From Spirochaetota bacterium (lineage in GTDB: Bacteria; Spirochaetota; UBA4802; UBA5550): DNA of 64,000 bases. Below are positions 17,718-26,276 of this stretch, piece by piece. A program made the position numbers and the translations under genes. Below the pieces are notes generated by a model. That model saw only the letters and a program-made list of their open reading frames with translations. It was not told the origin of the DNA and searched no databases. The stretch is taken from contig JAFGJK010000113.1 in assembly GCA_016929135.1 (NCBI GenBank), forward strand, positions 1 to 64,000, read 5' to 3'. Within the stretch, counting starts at the first letter, position 1; every line of letters begins with the position of its first letter.

Positions 17718-18635
17718 ATGTATCGTTTCAAGAATATACTTATACCCGTTGATACTATTGCGGTAAAGGCTGAAGATATGAAATATGCCGACACCATTTC
17801 CAGACTTGCACAGAGCAAGAAAGCGTATTTCTTACATATCACCCCGAGCCTTGACGTTCCCGAGGAGATACGGAATCTCTATCCCGAAATAATCGAGCCC
17901 GTGGATGAATTCGCCGAGAAGAAACTCTGTGAAGATGTGTGCGACATATTCTCAGGCAACGGCAGGGTGGACGTTCAGGCGAGCATTGTCGAAGGCAATC
18001 CAATGGACCAGCTTCTGTCCATGGTGGTGCGCAAGGATATCGACCTGGTGATGATTCAGCCCGGCAAGGGGGGCGACGAGTATTTCAGGAGCCTTCCCGA
18101 GAAGCTGGCCCGAAAGGCCCCGTGCTCGGTGCTCATAGTCCCCGAAGGGTTTCAGCTTTCAACCTATTCGAAGATACTCGTTCCATTGGATTTTTCCGAA
18201 GATTCGAAAAACGCCATTGATGTGGCACTGGCCTTCGCGAAGGCAGAATCGCTTCAGTCAATCACGGCTGTCAATGTATACAGGGTCCCCACGGGATATC
18301 ACAAGAGCGGAAAAAGCTACGAGGAATTCGCGGAGATAATGAAACGAAATGCTGAAAAGCAGTTCAATGTGTTTATTGAGAAATTTGATACCGGTTCCGT
18401 CACCGTGGAACCCCTCTTTGTCCTCAATGACAGCGTGGTGAAAGGCATAAAAGAGGCCATGAAAACCACGTCTGCCGATCTAGTGATCATGAGCACGCGC
18501 GGCAGAGCCTCAGGAGCTTCTGTCATATTGTCAAGCTACACAGAAAAGATTATCAATGACAGCACGGTTCCAGTGCTGGCGGTGAAGAAAAAAGGCGCAG
18601 GCCTGAATTTTATAAAGGCCCTGCTGGAAATCTGA
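17718..18635 (+). CDS. Tandem universal stress protein (two Usp domains)
   Basis: The 305-residue cytoplasmic protein contains two UspA folds: about 1-150 (MYRFKNILIPVDT, later LVMIQPGKGGDEY and CSVLIVPEG) and 155-295 (YSKILVPLDFSEDSKNAI, later DLVIMSTRGRASGA and VPVLAVKKK). The second domain has the STRGRASG-type ATP-binding loop; in the first it is degenerate. AAGGAGG lies six bases before the ATG at 17718, which excludes the upstream ATG at 17661. It leads a transcript with a second Usp gene 21 bp downstream. Codon use is less GC-biased than in surrounding genes. Confidence 0.9.
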   Translation: MYRFKNILIPVDTIAVKAEDMKYADTISRLAQSKKAYFLHITPSLDVPEEIRNLYPEIIEPVDEFAEKKLCEDVCDIFSGNGRVDVQASIVEGNPMDQLLSMVVRKDIDLVMIQPGKGGDEYFRSLPEKLARKAPCSVLIVPEGFQLSTYSKILVPLDFSEDSKNAIDVALAFAKAESLQSITAVNVYRVPTGYHKSGKSYEEFAEIMKRNAEKQFNVFIEKFDTGSVTVEPLFVLNDSVVKGIKEAMKTTSADLVIMSTRGRASGASVILSSYTEKIINDSTVPVLAVKKKGAGLNFIKALLEI

Positions 18636-18656
18636 GTCTGAGAAAGGAGAGAGACC

Positions 18657-19796
18657 ATGAAACTATTAGAAAAAATATTACTCCCCGTAGATTTTACGGA
18701 AAGCTCGGAAAGGGCGGTTGCTCATGCCATTGAAGCGGCGCGCACTTTCAAATCTAACATATACATGATTCATGTGATTCCCGAACTCAACATCAAAGGT
18801 ATCCCCATGGATATGGTGAGGGATAATGTGAAAAAGAAGTTGAGCGAGACAGCCTCTGTAATAACGAAGGCAGGCATTGGCGTTCGTGATACGCTGGTTG
18901 CCGAGGGCAATATTGTTGAAAAAATACTTTCGGCCGCCGATTTTCACGATGTCAACGTTATCATAAGTGGCTCCGCGTCTTCAGAAAAGGGCACGTCACT
19001 GGGAACAACAGCAGGCAAGCTCATCAGAAAGTCATCCAAACCGGTCTGGATCGTGAAGGGCGGCGGGGAAAGTGCTTCATCAGGCATTCTGGCTCCCGTG
19101 GACTTTTCCAGCGCCTCGCGGAGAGCCCTGAAAAATGCCGTACACCTGGCACGCCACTTCCGCTCGCCTCTTCATGTATTGACAGTGGTGAAGAACATCA
19201 ATTCTCTGTTACGCGGCATATTCAACACAACGGAAGAAAAACAGAAGGACTATGAAGAGTCAATTCGTGAAAGGTTTGATTCCTTTATTAGTGAATTTGA
19301 TTTTACCGGAGTAGAAGTGAAAAAGAGCGTTGTAAGCGGCAAACCTCATGAGGAAATCCTGAAATATATCGCCGCCAATACAATCGGCCTCACCGTCCTT
19401 GGCTCCATCGGCGACTCAAAGGACAGTTACACCCTCATAGGTTCTGTTGCCGAAAAGGTTATACGTGAAGTCCCCTGTTCAGTAATCACGGTGAAGTCGG
19501 AAGATCCCATTTACCTCAAGATGGAAGCGGAGATGCACGACATCGAGGTCTGCACAATTCAGGGCAACGACCTTCTGAAGAACGGCATGCCCCAGGAGGC
19601 CCTGAATCACTTCAGGCATTGCCTCAACATTGATCCGCTTTACACGAAGGCATGGGACAATATGGCAGAGGCATACAAACGGCTGGGCGATGAGAATGCG
19701 GCCAATGAGGCCAGGAGCAGGTCAAAGGAGATCGAGGACAGGCTCTGGTCACGCAGGGTGGAAGCCGAAATAAGGGCCGATAAATACAAGAAATAA
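18657..19796 (+). CDS. Tandem universal stress protein with C-terminal TPR
   Basis: The 379-residue protein has two Usp domains (about 1-140, MKLLEKILLPVDFTES; about 145-290, GILAPVDFSSASRRALKNAV) and a C-terminal region of about 75 residues with a TPR unit (GNDLLKNGMPQEALNHFRH, then IDPLYTKAWDNMAEAYKRLG). Usp proteins bind nucleotides and act in stress survival; the TPR suggests a protein partner. The ribosome site AAGGAG sits before the ATG, and a strong intrinsic terminator follows at 19812-19840, so the two Usp genes form a unit distinct from the ATPase gene. Confidence 0.88.
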   Translation: MKLLEKILLPVDFTESSERAVAHAIEAARTFKSNIYMIHVIPELNIKGIPMDMVRDNVKKKLSETASVITKAGIGVRDTLVAEGNIVEKILSAADFHDVNVIISGSASSEKGTSLGTTAGKLIRKSSKPVWIVKGGGESASSGILAPVDFSSASRRALKNAVHLARHFRSPLHVLTVVKNINSLLRGIFNTTEEKQKDYEESIRERFDSFISEFDFTGVEVKKSVVSGKPHEEILKYIAANTIGLTVLGSIGDSKDSYTLIGSVAEKVIREVPCSVITVKSEDPIYLKMEAEMHDIEVCTIQGNDLLKNGMPQEALNHFRHCLNIDPLYTKAWDNMAEAYKRLGDENAANEARSRSKEIEDRLWSRRVEAEIRADKYKK

Positions 19797-19811
19797 ACCG
19801 TAACTTTGTTG

Positions 19812-19840
19812 AGCCGGGCCTTCAGGGGCCCGGCTTTTTC
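19812..19840 (+). terminator. Rho-independent terminator after the Usp genes
   Basis: AGCCGGGCC and GGCCCGGCT form a perfect 9-bp GC-rich stem with a TTCAGG loop; the stem end and what follows give a run of five T. Confidence 0.9.
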
Positions 19841-19911
19841 CTGACCTCATATTCATAGCCCATATCCGGCGGGGTATAACTAAAAGGGTGCGGTGACAAT
19901 GGTATAAAACT

Positions 19912-22605
19912 ATGGAAACTTTACTGAACGAGCACTGGCATCATCTGCCCGAAGAAGAATTATTGCATCTTTTCAAGAGCGACAGGGAAAAGGGGCTGGA
20001 TTCCTTTGAGGTCAAGCACCGACGGGAACATTTCGGGCCCAACATGTTGACGGCGAAAAAAAAACAGAATCCCCTTGTCCGTTTTCTGCTGCAGTTCCAT
20101 CAGCCACTGGTGTATATTCTGCTTGCCGCCTCAATCATCACTCTCGTGCTTGGCGAGTATATCGATTCAGCGGTCATTTTTGCCGTTATCTTCGTGAATG
20201 CCATAGTGGGATTTTTACAGGAATCAAAGGCGATCGAGGCCCTTGAGGCTCTTTCGAAAAGCCTCAAGACCGAGTCAACGGTGATACGAAGCGGCGTAAA
20301 AACCGGAATCGGTTCCGAGGAAATAGTCCCCGGCGATATCGTCCTTTTAAAGTCCGGCGACAAGGTCCCCGCTGACATGCGGCTCCTGTACGCCCGTGAC
20401 CTGAAGATCGACGAGTCCGTGCTTACCGGCGAGTCGCTTCCCATAGAAAAAAGGACGAGCGTTCTGGGTGACGGCGTGATACTGGCCGAGCGGCACAACA
20501 TGGCATACTCTTCCACGCTGGTCACCTACGGCCAGGGAACAGGTCTCGTGGTCGGTACGGGCGACAGGACCGAGGTCGGGAAGATATCGGAGCTGCTGAA
20601 CAGGGTTGAAAGTATCGATACACCGTTGACGCAGAAAATTTCCCATTTCAGCCACATTCTCCTGTACGTAATACTGGGCATGGCCGTCATTACCTTCGCC
20701 GTGGGCCTCTTGCGCGGCCAGGATCCAGTAGAAATGTTTCTTGCTGCAGTTGCCCTTGCAGTGGGGGCCATCCCCGAAGGGCTTCCGGCCGCTCTGACAA
20801 TAATACTGGCAATCGGCGTCTCGCGCATGGCGAAAAGAAATGCCATTATCCGCAAACCTCCCGCCGTGGAGACACTGGGGAGCACAATGGTTATTTGCAC
20901 CGACAAGACGGGCACCATAACGGAAAACCAGATGACCGTCACCTCCATTGTCGCCGGGGGTTCGTCCTACGAGGTTACCGGAACGGGCTATAAGCCCGAA
21001 GGCAAAATCATGTCAGGACCGGAAAAGGCAGACCCGCTGCGCAATGCGGCCATGAAAGAAACACTAACTGCGGGTCTTCTTTGCAATGACAGTACACTGT
21101 CATATGAGGGCGAGCGCTGGGACATCAAGGGCGATCCGACTGAAGGCGCCCTGCTGGTATCGTACGCCAAAAGCGGATTGCCGGAAGAACCAGCAGAAGC
21201 CAAAGCCCGACGGGACACCATACCCTTCGAGTCGGAGTACCAGTACATGGCAACCCTTCATGAATCTTCGGGAGGTGCCATGCTCTCCTATGCCAAGGGC
21301 GCGGTTGAGGTGATGCTCGAAAAATGTTCCGCCGTAATGAATGCCGACGGGAGCACTTCGCCCCTGGACAAGAATGAGGTCATCGCCGGCGTGGAGTCCC
21401 TTGCCGGCAGGGGTCTGCGCGTCCTGGGATTCGCAAAAAAGGAATTCCCCTCGTCCCAGACGTCCCTTGACCATGAAGACCTGGCAGACGGCATGGTTTT
21501 TCTCGGTATCCAGGCTATGTTCGACCCGCCACGCAAAGAGGCGATTGAAGCAATCAAGGCCTGCCACTCAGCAGGCATACGGGTGAAGATGATAACCGGA
21601 GACCACGCGATTACCGCCAAGGCAATAGCAGACCTTATAAACCTGGACTGCAGCGGCAGTGCCTGCGTTCACGATACCGTAACAGGATCGGAACTCGCGA
21701 TGATGACAGATGAAGAGATAAAAAGGATACTCGATGAAAGAGCCGTATTCGCCAGGGTGACGCCGGAGCAGAAACTCAGGCTCGTGGAAGCTCTTCAGGC
21801 CACGGGAAATGTGGCCGCCATGACCGGTGATGGGGTTAACGACGCACCTGCCCTGAAACAGGCCAATATCGGAATATCAATGGGCATTACCGGTACAGAG
21901 GTCGCCAAGGAGGCTGCCGACATGGTTCTGACCGATGACAACTTCGCCACTATCGTTGCAGCCGTAGAAGAGGGGAGGGCCGTCTTCGATAACATCAAGA
22001 AGTTTATCGTCTGGACACTGCCAACGAATCTCGGCGAGGGTCTGGTTATACTCGCGGCCATTATGGCGGGCGTGGCACTCCCTGTTTTACCCATACACGT
22101 CCTGTGGATTAACATGTCAACCGCGCTTCTTCTGGGGCTCATGCTTGCCTTTGAGATCAAGGAGCCGGGACTGATGAACAGAAAGCCCCGCGACCCCGAA
22201 CAGCCGCTGCTCACGCCTTACCTTTTGGTGAGAATTGTGCTCGTGGCCAGCCTCATGCTCGGCGGTGCCTTCGGCTTTTATGAGTGGGCGCTTCAAAACG
22301 ATTTTTCCATGGAGCAGGCACGCACAACGGCGGTCAATGTCTTTGTGGTGATCGAGATACTATATCTCTTCAATTCCCGTTCTTTGAAAAAACCCCTGAG
22401 AGAAATCGGATTTTTCAGCAATCCCTCCGTTTTTCTCGGTTCGGGGATCATGCTGGTGCTGCAGCTTCTGTTTACTTATGCTGGGCCCGTTAATGTAATA
22501 TTTCAGACTGCACCCATCCCCGCATGGTTCTGGGGTGTCATTGTTGCCTATTCTCTTGTGGTGTACGGTGTGGTGAATATTCACAAACGCTTTTCCAAAG
22601 ATTGA
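19912..22605 (+). CDS. P2-type cation-transporting ATPase (PacL/Ca2+-ATPase-like)
   Basis: The 897-residue protein has the full P-type ATPase order: N-terminal cation ATPase domain (about 5-75), helices M1-M2, the actuator domain with TGES at 172-175, helices M3-M4 with PEGLPA, the phosphorylated Asp331 in DKTGT, the nucleotide domain with KGAVE, the hinge GDGVNDAPALK, and the C-terminal helices M5-M10. This is the P2 group moving Ca2+, Na+ or K+; the ion cannot be fixed from sequence alone. Proximity to Usp genes is a recurrent arrangement in anaerobes. The ribosome site is weak, and GC content is below that of the flanks. Confidence 0.92.
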   Translation: METLLNEHWHHLPEEELLHLFKSDREKGLDSFEVKHRREHFGPNMLTAKKKQNPLVRFLLQFHQPLVYILLAASIITLVLGEYIDSAVIFAVIFVNAIVGFLQESKAIEALEALSKSLKTESTVIRSGVKTGIGSEEIVPGDIVLLKSGDKVPADMRLLYARDLKIDESVLTGESLPIEKRTSVLGDGVILAERHNMAYSSTLVTYGQGTGLVVGTGDRTEVGKISELLNRVESIDTPLTQKISHFSHILLYVILGMAVITFAVGLLRGQDPVEMFLAAVALAVGAIPEGLPAALTIILAIGVSRMAKRNAIIRKPPAVETLGSTMVICTDKTGTITENQMTVTSIVAGGSSYEVTGTGYKPEGKIMSGPEKADPLRNAAMKETLTAGLLCNDSTLSYEGERWDIKGDPTEGALLVSYAKSGLPEEPAEAKARRDTIPFESEYQYMATLHESSGGAMLSYAKGAVEVMLEKCSAVMNADGSTSPLDKNEVIAGVESLAGRGLRVLGFAKKEFPSSQTSLDHEDLADGMVFLGIQAMFDPPRKEAIEAIKACHSAGIRVKMITGDHAITAKAIADLINLDCSGSACVHDTVTGSELAMMTDEEIKRILDERAVFARVTPEQKLRLVEALQATGNVAAMTGDGVNDAPALKQANIGISMGITGTEVAKEAADMVLTDDNFATIVAAVEEGRAVFDNIKKFIVWTLPTNLGEGLVILAAIMAGVALPVLPIHVLWINMSTALLLGLMLAFEIKEPGLMNRKPRDPEQPLLTPYLLVRIVLVASLMLGGAFGFYEWALQNDFSMEQARTTAVNVFVVIEILYLFNSRSLKKPLREIGFFSNPSVFLGSGIMLVLQLLFTYAGPVNVIFQTAPIPAWFWGVIVAYSLVVYGVVNIHKRFSKD

Positions 22606-22785
22606 TATGGCAGCAACAATACAGGCGCGGGATATGATAATAGACGGCGGCTTGTTTATGATGAATTGCCGCGTATGGGGAACTGATACAGAATCTATGT
22701 TATCCTGGATACAATGTGATCTTGCCATAAAAACTGACACAGTATTGAGTAACAGTATGATCGATTCCCAAATGAAATATTCCAA

Positions 22786-22822
22786 GGAAGGTCAAAAAAA
22801 TATTCGATTATTCAGACCTTCC
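22786..22822. repeat. Hairpin-forming inverted repeat
   Basis: GGAAGGTC and GACCTTCC form a perfect 8-bp stem around 21 AT-rich bases. It lies 180 bp after the ATPase gene and has no T-run, so its role is unclear. Confidence 0.4.
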
Positions 22823-22845
22823 AACAATTAACGGTTTTATTGATG

Positions 22846-22944
22846 ACAACGTGATATTCACGCCCGTCCGCCTCCGAAATCATCCGTGTTTCGTCGGCGG
22901 CCCGTCGGCTTCCTGCCTCCCGCTCTCGTTGAATATCACGTTGT
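22846..22944. repeat. Perfect 15-bp inverted repeat, possible element ends
   Basis: ACAACGTGATATTCA (22846-22860) is repeated exactly inverted at 22930-22944, with 69 GC-rich bases between. The length and spacing would suit a miniature element or the leftover ends of an insertion, but no target duplication is obvious. Confidence 0.5.
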
Positions 22945-22965
22945 TGACTCCTATCACGTTCAAAT

Positions 22966-23250
22966 TCAATCTAAACAGTCATTACTGCCGCCTTTTTTTA
23001 CGAGAATCCACTTGATCATTTCGAATATGTTCTCGCGTGATCGGAGCCTTTCCAGAAAGATCCGAAACCGCAAGTCCATCGTCTCGTCAGGCACCGTCTC
23101 GGTCAGTATATCAATTCCAGGGAACCGCTGAAACGACAACCGGCCATACAGCGCTCCCCCAACTCCGGGATCGCTCAAATCGTACCATTGCGATAGAAAA
23201 TGCTTTGTGCGCCTCAACATGAGATTGTTCCGTTTCCGGCCTGCTTCTTT
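22966..23250 (-). pseudogene. IS5-family transposase fragment
   Basis: The minus-strand frame reads AGRKRNNLML, then FLSQWYDLSDPGVGGALYG, VPDETMDLRFRIFLERL and IFEMIKWILVKKG. This is the conserved early part of IS5-family transposases, which normally have LRxHFLQQWYDLSDPAMEEALY and PDETTILRFR followed by the DDE core. A TAG stands just before the fragment and a stop follows the KKG, so about 75 residues remain of about 300. The catalytic domain is missing and no intact ends are seen nearby. Confidence 0.75.
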
Positions 23251-23392
23251 CTAATCATACTACGGCGCTATAATCAATGACAGCGGTTCCCAGGGGATCA
23301 CCTTGACCTTGACACCATGGCCCTCCCCGCATACGGCAAGGGAAGGCGTTACACTTCAGTATCATTACAGAATATACTGTATGAAGGGAATG

Positions 23393-23956
23393 CTATTGCA
23401 TATACATTTTGTATTGTACCGGTTTGCCGTCCTTCTCGATGTACCACCAGTTGCCGATCGGATTCTTCGGGTTCTTGTTATAATTGATGCCGCCGATTTT
23501 AAAATTACTGTCAATCAGGTATCGCAAGGTCACCGATAGGCTTTCGGCAGGATTGAGCTCCTTCACCTTGTCCTGCAGCATCCTCGAGGTGTCCATGATG
23601 TGATCATCGTGCCCGTCCCACATGACCCATGCGGGATAACCCGTTGTTTTAGCGTTGAGGTATCCGCCTATCATGATGCTGTCGAGGTCAACGCGCTGTG
23701 TGCGTTTTGATATGTTTTTTATGGTCACATCGGCGTCGACCGCCTTGCGTCCGTAATTCCTCTGGTAGCTCTCCTGCAGAAGCGCCCCCGGGGAGTATAC
23801 CTCGTGGACATTGAACAGCAGACTGCCGTCGCTGAAGGAGGGGATGTTCGTCTGGATCACGCTCTTTTCCATACTGAAGGAGGCGCAGCGCAGCTGCAGT
23901 CCCGAGAGAAAGACCAGGCAGAGAAGGCCTGCGGTACATGCCGAACATTTTTTCAT
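23393..23956 (-). CDS. Putative lipoprotein of unknown function
   Basis: The 187-residue product starts MKKCSACTAGLLCLVFLSG, with a lipobox-like LQLRC at residues 20-24; AGGAGG stands six bases before the ATG at 23956. The mature part begins with a beta-rich region (SFSDGSLLFNVHEVYSPGALLQ), contains DADVTIKNISKRTQRVDLDSI, and ends with NWWYIEKDGKPVQYKMYMQ. The stretch around residues 75-150 resembles the Ig-like domain of proteins that describe extracytoplasmic additional functions, but I assign no family. It is an isolated gene within a zone of decayed sequences. Confidence 0.7.
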   Translation of the reverse strand: MKKCSACTAGLLCLVFLSGLQLRCASFSMEKSVIQTNIPSFSDGSLLFNVHEVYSPGALLQESYQRNYGRKAVDADVTIKNISKRTQRVDLDSIMIGGYLNAKTTGYPAWVMWDGHDDHIMDTSRMLQDKVKELNPAESLSVTLRYLIDSNFKIGGINYNKNPKNPIGNWWYIEKDGKPVQYKMYMQ

Positions 23957-24805
23957 GTCAATCCTCCTGTAATGAATAATCGTGTGATACACGGCTCCAT
24001 TGCGCGTACATTGTAAAAGTTTCTCCAATTCTATTAAAATTCAAGATTAAAAGATAGAAAAAATTTTGCATATGTCATTGTGTCGTATCAGCATTATGGC
24101 ATTCACACAAAGCGCTGAAGGGATAAAAAGATAAACGACGCCGACCTTCTGGACCGCCAGATCGACCACCTGGTATACCAACTCTACGGCCTTACCGACG
24201 AGGAGATAGGGATCGTTGAGGGGACAACCGGGGCATACAATACATTGAGTACTGTTATGGCATAAAGGCTGGTTCCATTGGAATTCATAATCCGGTGCGA
24301 CGAATCGGATTGTGATAAAGGACTCAGCAAGAATTGTGGAAAGAGCATGAGCGGCGATGCCTTCACACGACATGCCCCCGCTGTGATCGGGGAACGTACC
24401 ATCGATACAGGGCATATCTAGATGGTGATGGCCAAACCGGAAATGGCCCTGCCGGATCCCCGCATGGGCGCGAAGACCGACGCATGACACGCCATTTCCG
24501 GATCACCGCGGGAAAAATCCCGCCCTCGGGACAAATATGGTTGACAGAATCCCGGAAGCGGAGCCTATGGTGTGCATCAAACTGTTAGGAGCATTGATGA
24601 CCGTTTTTGTACAAAGGATGTCCTGATCGGGATTGACTTCGGTACACGATTTCAACGTTTCGCATTTCTTCCGTTTTCAATCCGCCAGCACCATCCACCG
24701 GAATCACTCCGGCCTCACGACCAGGACATCGCAGCCTTGCGCGGATTACGTCGTGCCGTAATCCCTTGTGCCGTTGTACCATACCATACAAGCGGGGAAC
24801 TACGC
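23957..24805. other. Long region without intact genes
   Basis: About 850 bp with no credible full gene. It contains the tail of a lost restriction-modification gene (24119-24265). The remainder, 24266-24805, has only short frames on both strands and no strong structure. Confidence 0.6.
24119..24265 (+). pseudogene. C-terminal relic of an Eco57I/TaqI-type DNA methyltransferase-endonuclease
   Basis: A plus-strand frame between stops encodes DKKINDADLLDRQIDHL, VYQLYGLTDEEIGIVEG and a short tail ending at 24265. The pattern IDxLVYxLYGLTxEEIxIVE is the characteristic C-terminal end of large restriction-modification and BREX PglX-like proteins. Nothing of the methyltransferase core is present upstream, where a TGA precedes the frame. 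It is best read as the leftover end of a deleted defence gene. Confidence 0.6.
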
Positions 24806-25198
24806 ATGTCCAGATCACATATAACAGTACAGAACCAGAACGAGGTATTCGTCTGCGGCCACTGCGGCCTCACCGTACCGCTTCCTGAAGCGGGCACGGC
24901 GCACCGGAACCACTGCCCCCGGTGCCTCTGGAGCCGCCACGTGGACCTCAGGACCGGCGACCGCATGTCGGTCTGCCGGGGGATGATGGAACCGGCCGGC
25001 ATATGGGTGCGGGAGGGGAACGAATGGGCGCTCATACACCGGTGCATGAAATGCGGCGTCCTCAGGGCAAACCGCATCGCCGGCGACGACGACGAGGCGC
25101 TCCTCTTCTCACTGGCCCTGCGGCCGCTCCTCCTGCTCCCCTTCCCTGCCGAGCTCGCCCTGGGAAGGCTTCTGCCGGGCGGCGGGAGGGCCTCATGA
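24806..25198 (+). CDS. RNHCP-domain zinc-ribbon-like protein
   Basis: The 130-residue protein has the features of the RNHCP family: an early FVCGHCGLTV, the name-giving AHRNHCPRCLWSRHVD, and a second CxxC in IHRCMKCGVLRANRIAGDD. The paired Cys motifs suggest zinc binding and a nucleic-acid or ribosome link, though the family is uncharacterised. GGGGA is eight bases ahead of the ATG at 24806. Its stop codon overlaps the start of rsgA (ATGA at 25195-25198), so the two are translationally coupled and may act in the same process. Confidence 0.85.
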   Translation: MSRSHITVQNQNEVFVCGHCGLTVPLPEAGTAHRNHCPRCLWSRHVDLRTGDRMSVCRGMMEPAGIWVREGNEWALIHRCMKCGVLRANRIAGDDDEALLFSLALRPLLLLPFPAELALGRLLPGGGRAS

Positions 25199-26271
25199 AC
25201 CTGAAGGAACTGGGATTCGACGCCTTCTTCCGGGAGGACCTGGCCTCCTCGGGTGCCGGGGGGCTCGAGCCGGGGCGCGTGGTCTTCGAATCGCGCAACC
25301 GCTACACCGTCGAGACCGAGGGGGGACCGCGGGAGGCGGCAGTCTCGGGGCGCTTCGAGTACACGGCCGCCGCCAGGTCCGAGTACCCGGCGGTGGGGGA
25401 CTGGGTGGCCCTGCGGCCGGTCGAGGAGAAGGAAACCATCCGGGTCATCGAGCGGGTCCTGCGAAGAAGGACCTGCCTGTCCCGCCGCTCGCCCGGAAGG
25501 GGGGCCGACGAACAGGTGATCGCCGCCAACATCGACATCCTCTGCGTGGTCTGCGGCCTCGACGGGGGGAGGAACTTCAACCCCCGCGGGATCGAGCGCT
25601 ACCTGGTCATGGCCGCCGCGAGCGGCGCCAGGCCGGTGCTGGCGCTGAACAAGGCGGACCTCTGCGAAAACCCGGAGGACGCGCTGCTCACGGCCCGGTC
25701 CGTGGCCGGGGATGCGCCGGTGTATCTCCTGAGCGCCAAAACGCGCCGGGGGATCGGGGAGCTGTCGGGCATCCTCCTCCCCGGCGTGACCGCCGCCTTC
25801 ACCGGTCCCTCCGGCGTGGGCAAGTCCGCGCTGATCAACGCCCTCCTGGGTGCGGAGGCGGTACGCACCGGCGCCACCAGGGCCGACGACATGCGGGGGC
25901 GCCACACCACCACCCACCGGGAGCTCTTCCCGCTCCCCGGCGGCGGGCTGGTGATAGACACGCCGGGGCTCCGGGAGCTCCAGGCCTGGGGGGACGGAAA
26001 CACCGCCGATGACGCCTTCGCCGACATCGCCGCGGCCGCCGTCTCGTGCCGCTTCCGCGACTGCACGCACCGGGACGAGCCGGGCTGCGCGGTGCTGGCC
26101 CTGCTCCGTGAGGGGAGGCTGGAGCAGGAGCGCTACCAGAACTACATCACCGTCAGGAAGGAGCTGGAATACCTGAGCTCCCTGCAGGACGAACGGGGCC
26201 GGCGGGAGAGGAAGGCCAGCGAGAAGGAGCTGTCGCGCCTCATCAAGAGGTACAACAGGGACCGTGAATAG
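25195..26271 (+). CDS. rsgA: Ribosome biogenesis GTPase RsgA
   Basis: The 358-residue protein has the circularly permuted GTPase order of RsgA: an N-terminal OB-fold (about 25-85), then G4 NKAD at 152-155, G1 GPSGVGKS at 204-211 and G3 DTPG at 255-258. A C-terminal zinc knuckle follows, with Cys285, Cys290, His292 and Cys298. RsgA checks late 30S subunit maturation and is stimulated by the ribosome. The ATG overlaps the stop of the RNHCP gene by four bases. It converges with the methyltransferase gene, five bases apart, leaving no room for a separate terminator. Confidence 0.95.
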   Translation: MNLKELGFDAFFREDLASSGAGGLEPGRVVFESRNRYTVETEGGPREAAVSGRFEYTAAARSEYPAVGDWVALRPVEEKETIRVIERVLRRRTCLSRRSPGRGADEQVIAANIDILCVVCGLDGGRNFNPRGIERYLVMAAASGARPVLALNKADLCENPEDALLTARSVAGDAPVYLLSAKTRRGIGELSGILLPGVTAAFTGPSGVGKSALINALLGAEAVRTGATRADDMRGRHTTTHRELFPLPGGGLVIDTPGLRELQAWGDGNTADDAFADIAAAAVSCRFRDCTHRDEPGCAVLALLREGRLEQERYQNYITVRKELEYLSSLQDERGRRERKASEKELSRLIKRYNRDRE

Positions 26272-26276
26272 GCCGG

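Larger units (their letters stand above)
22606..22965. other. Non-coding region with inverted repeats
   Basis: No gene is seen. The region contains an 8-bp hairpin (22786-22822) and a 15-bp perfect inverted repeat (22846-22944), and lies between the ATPase gene and an IS5 transposase relic. Confidence 0.5.
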
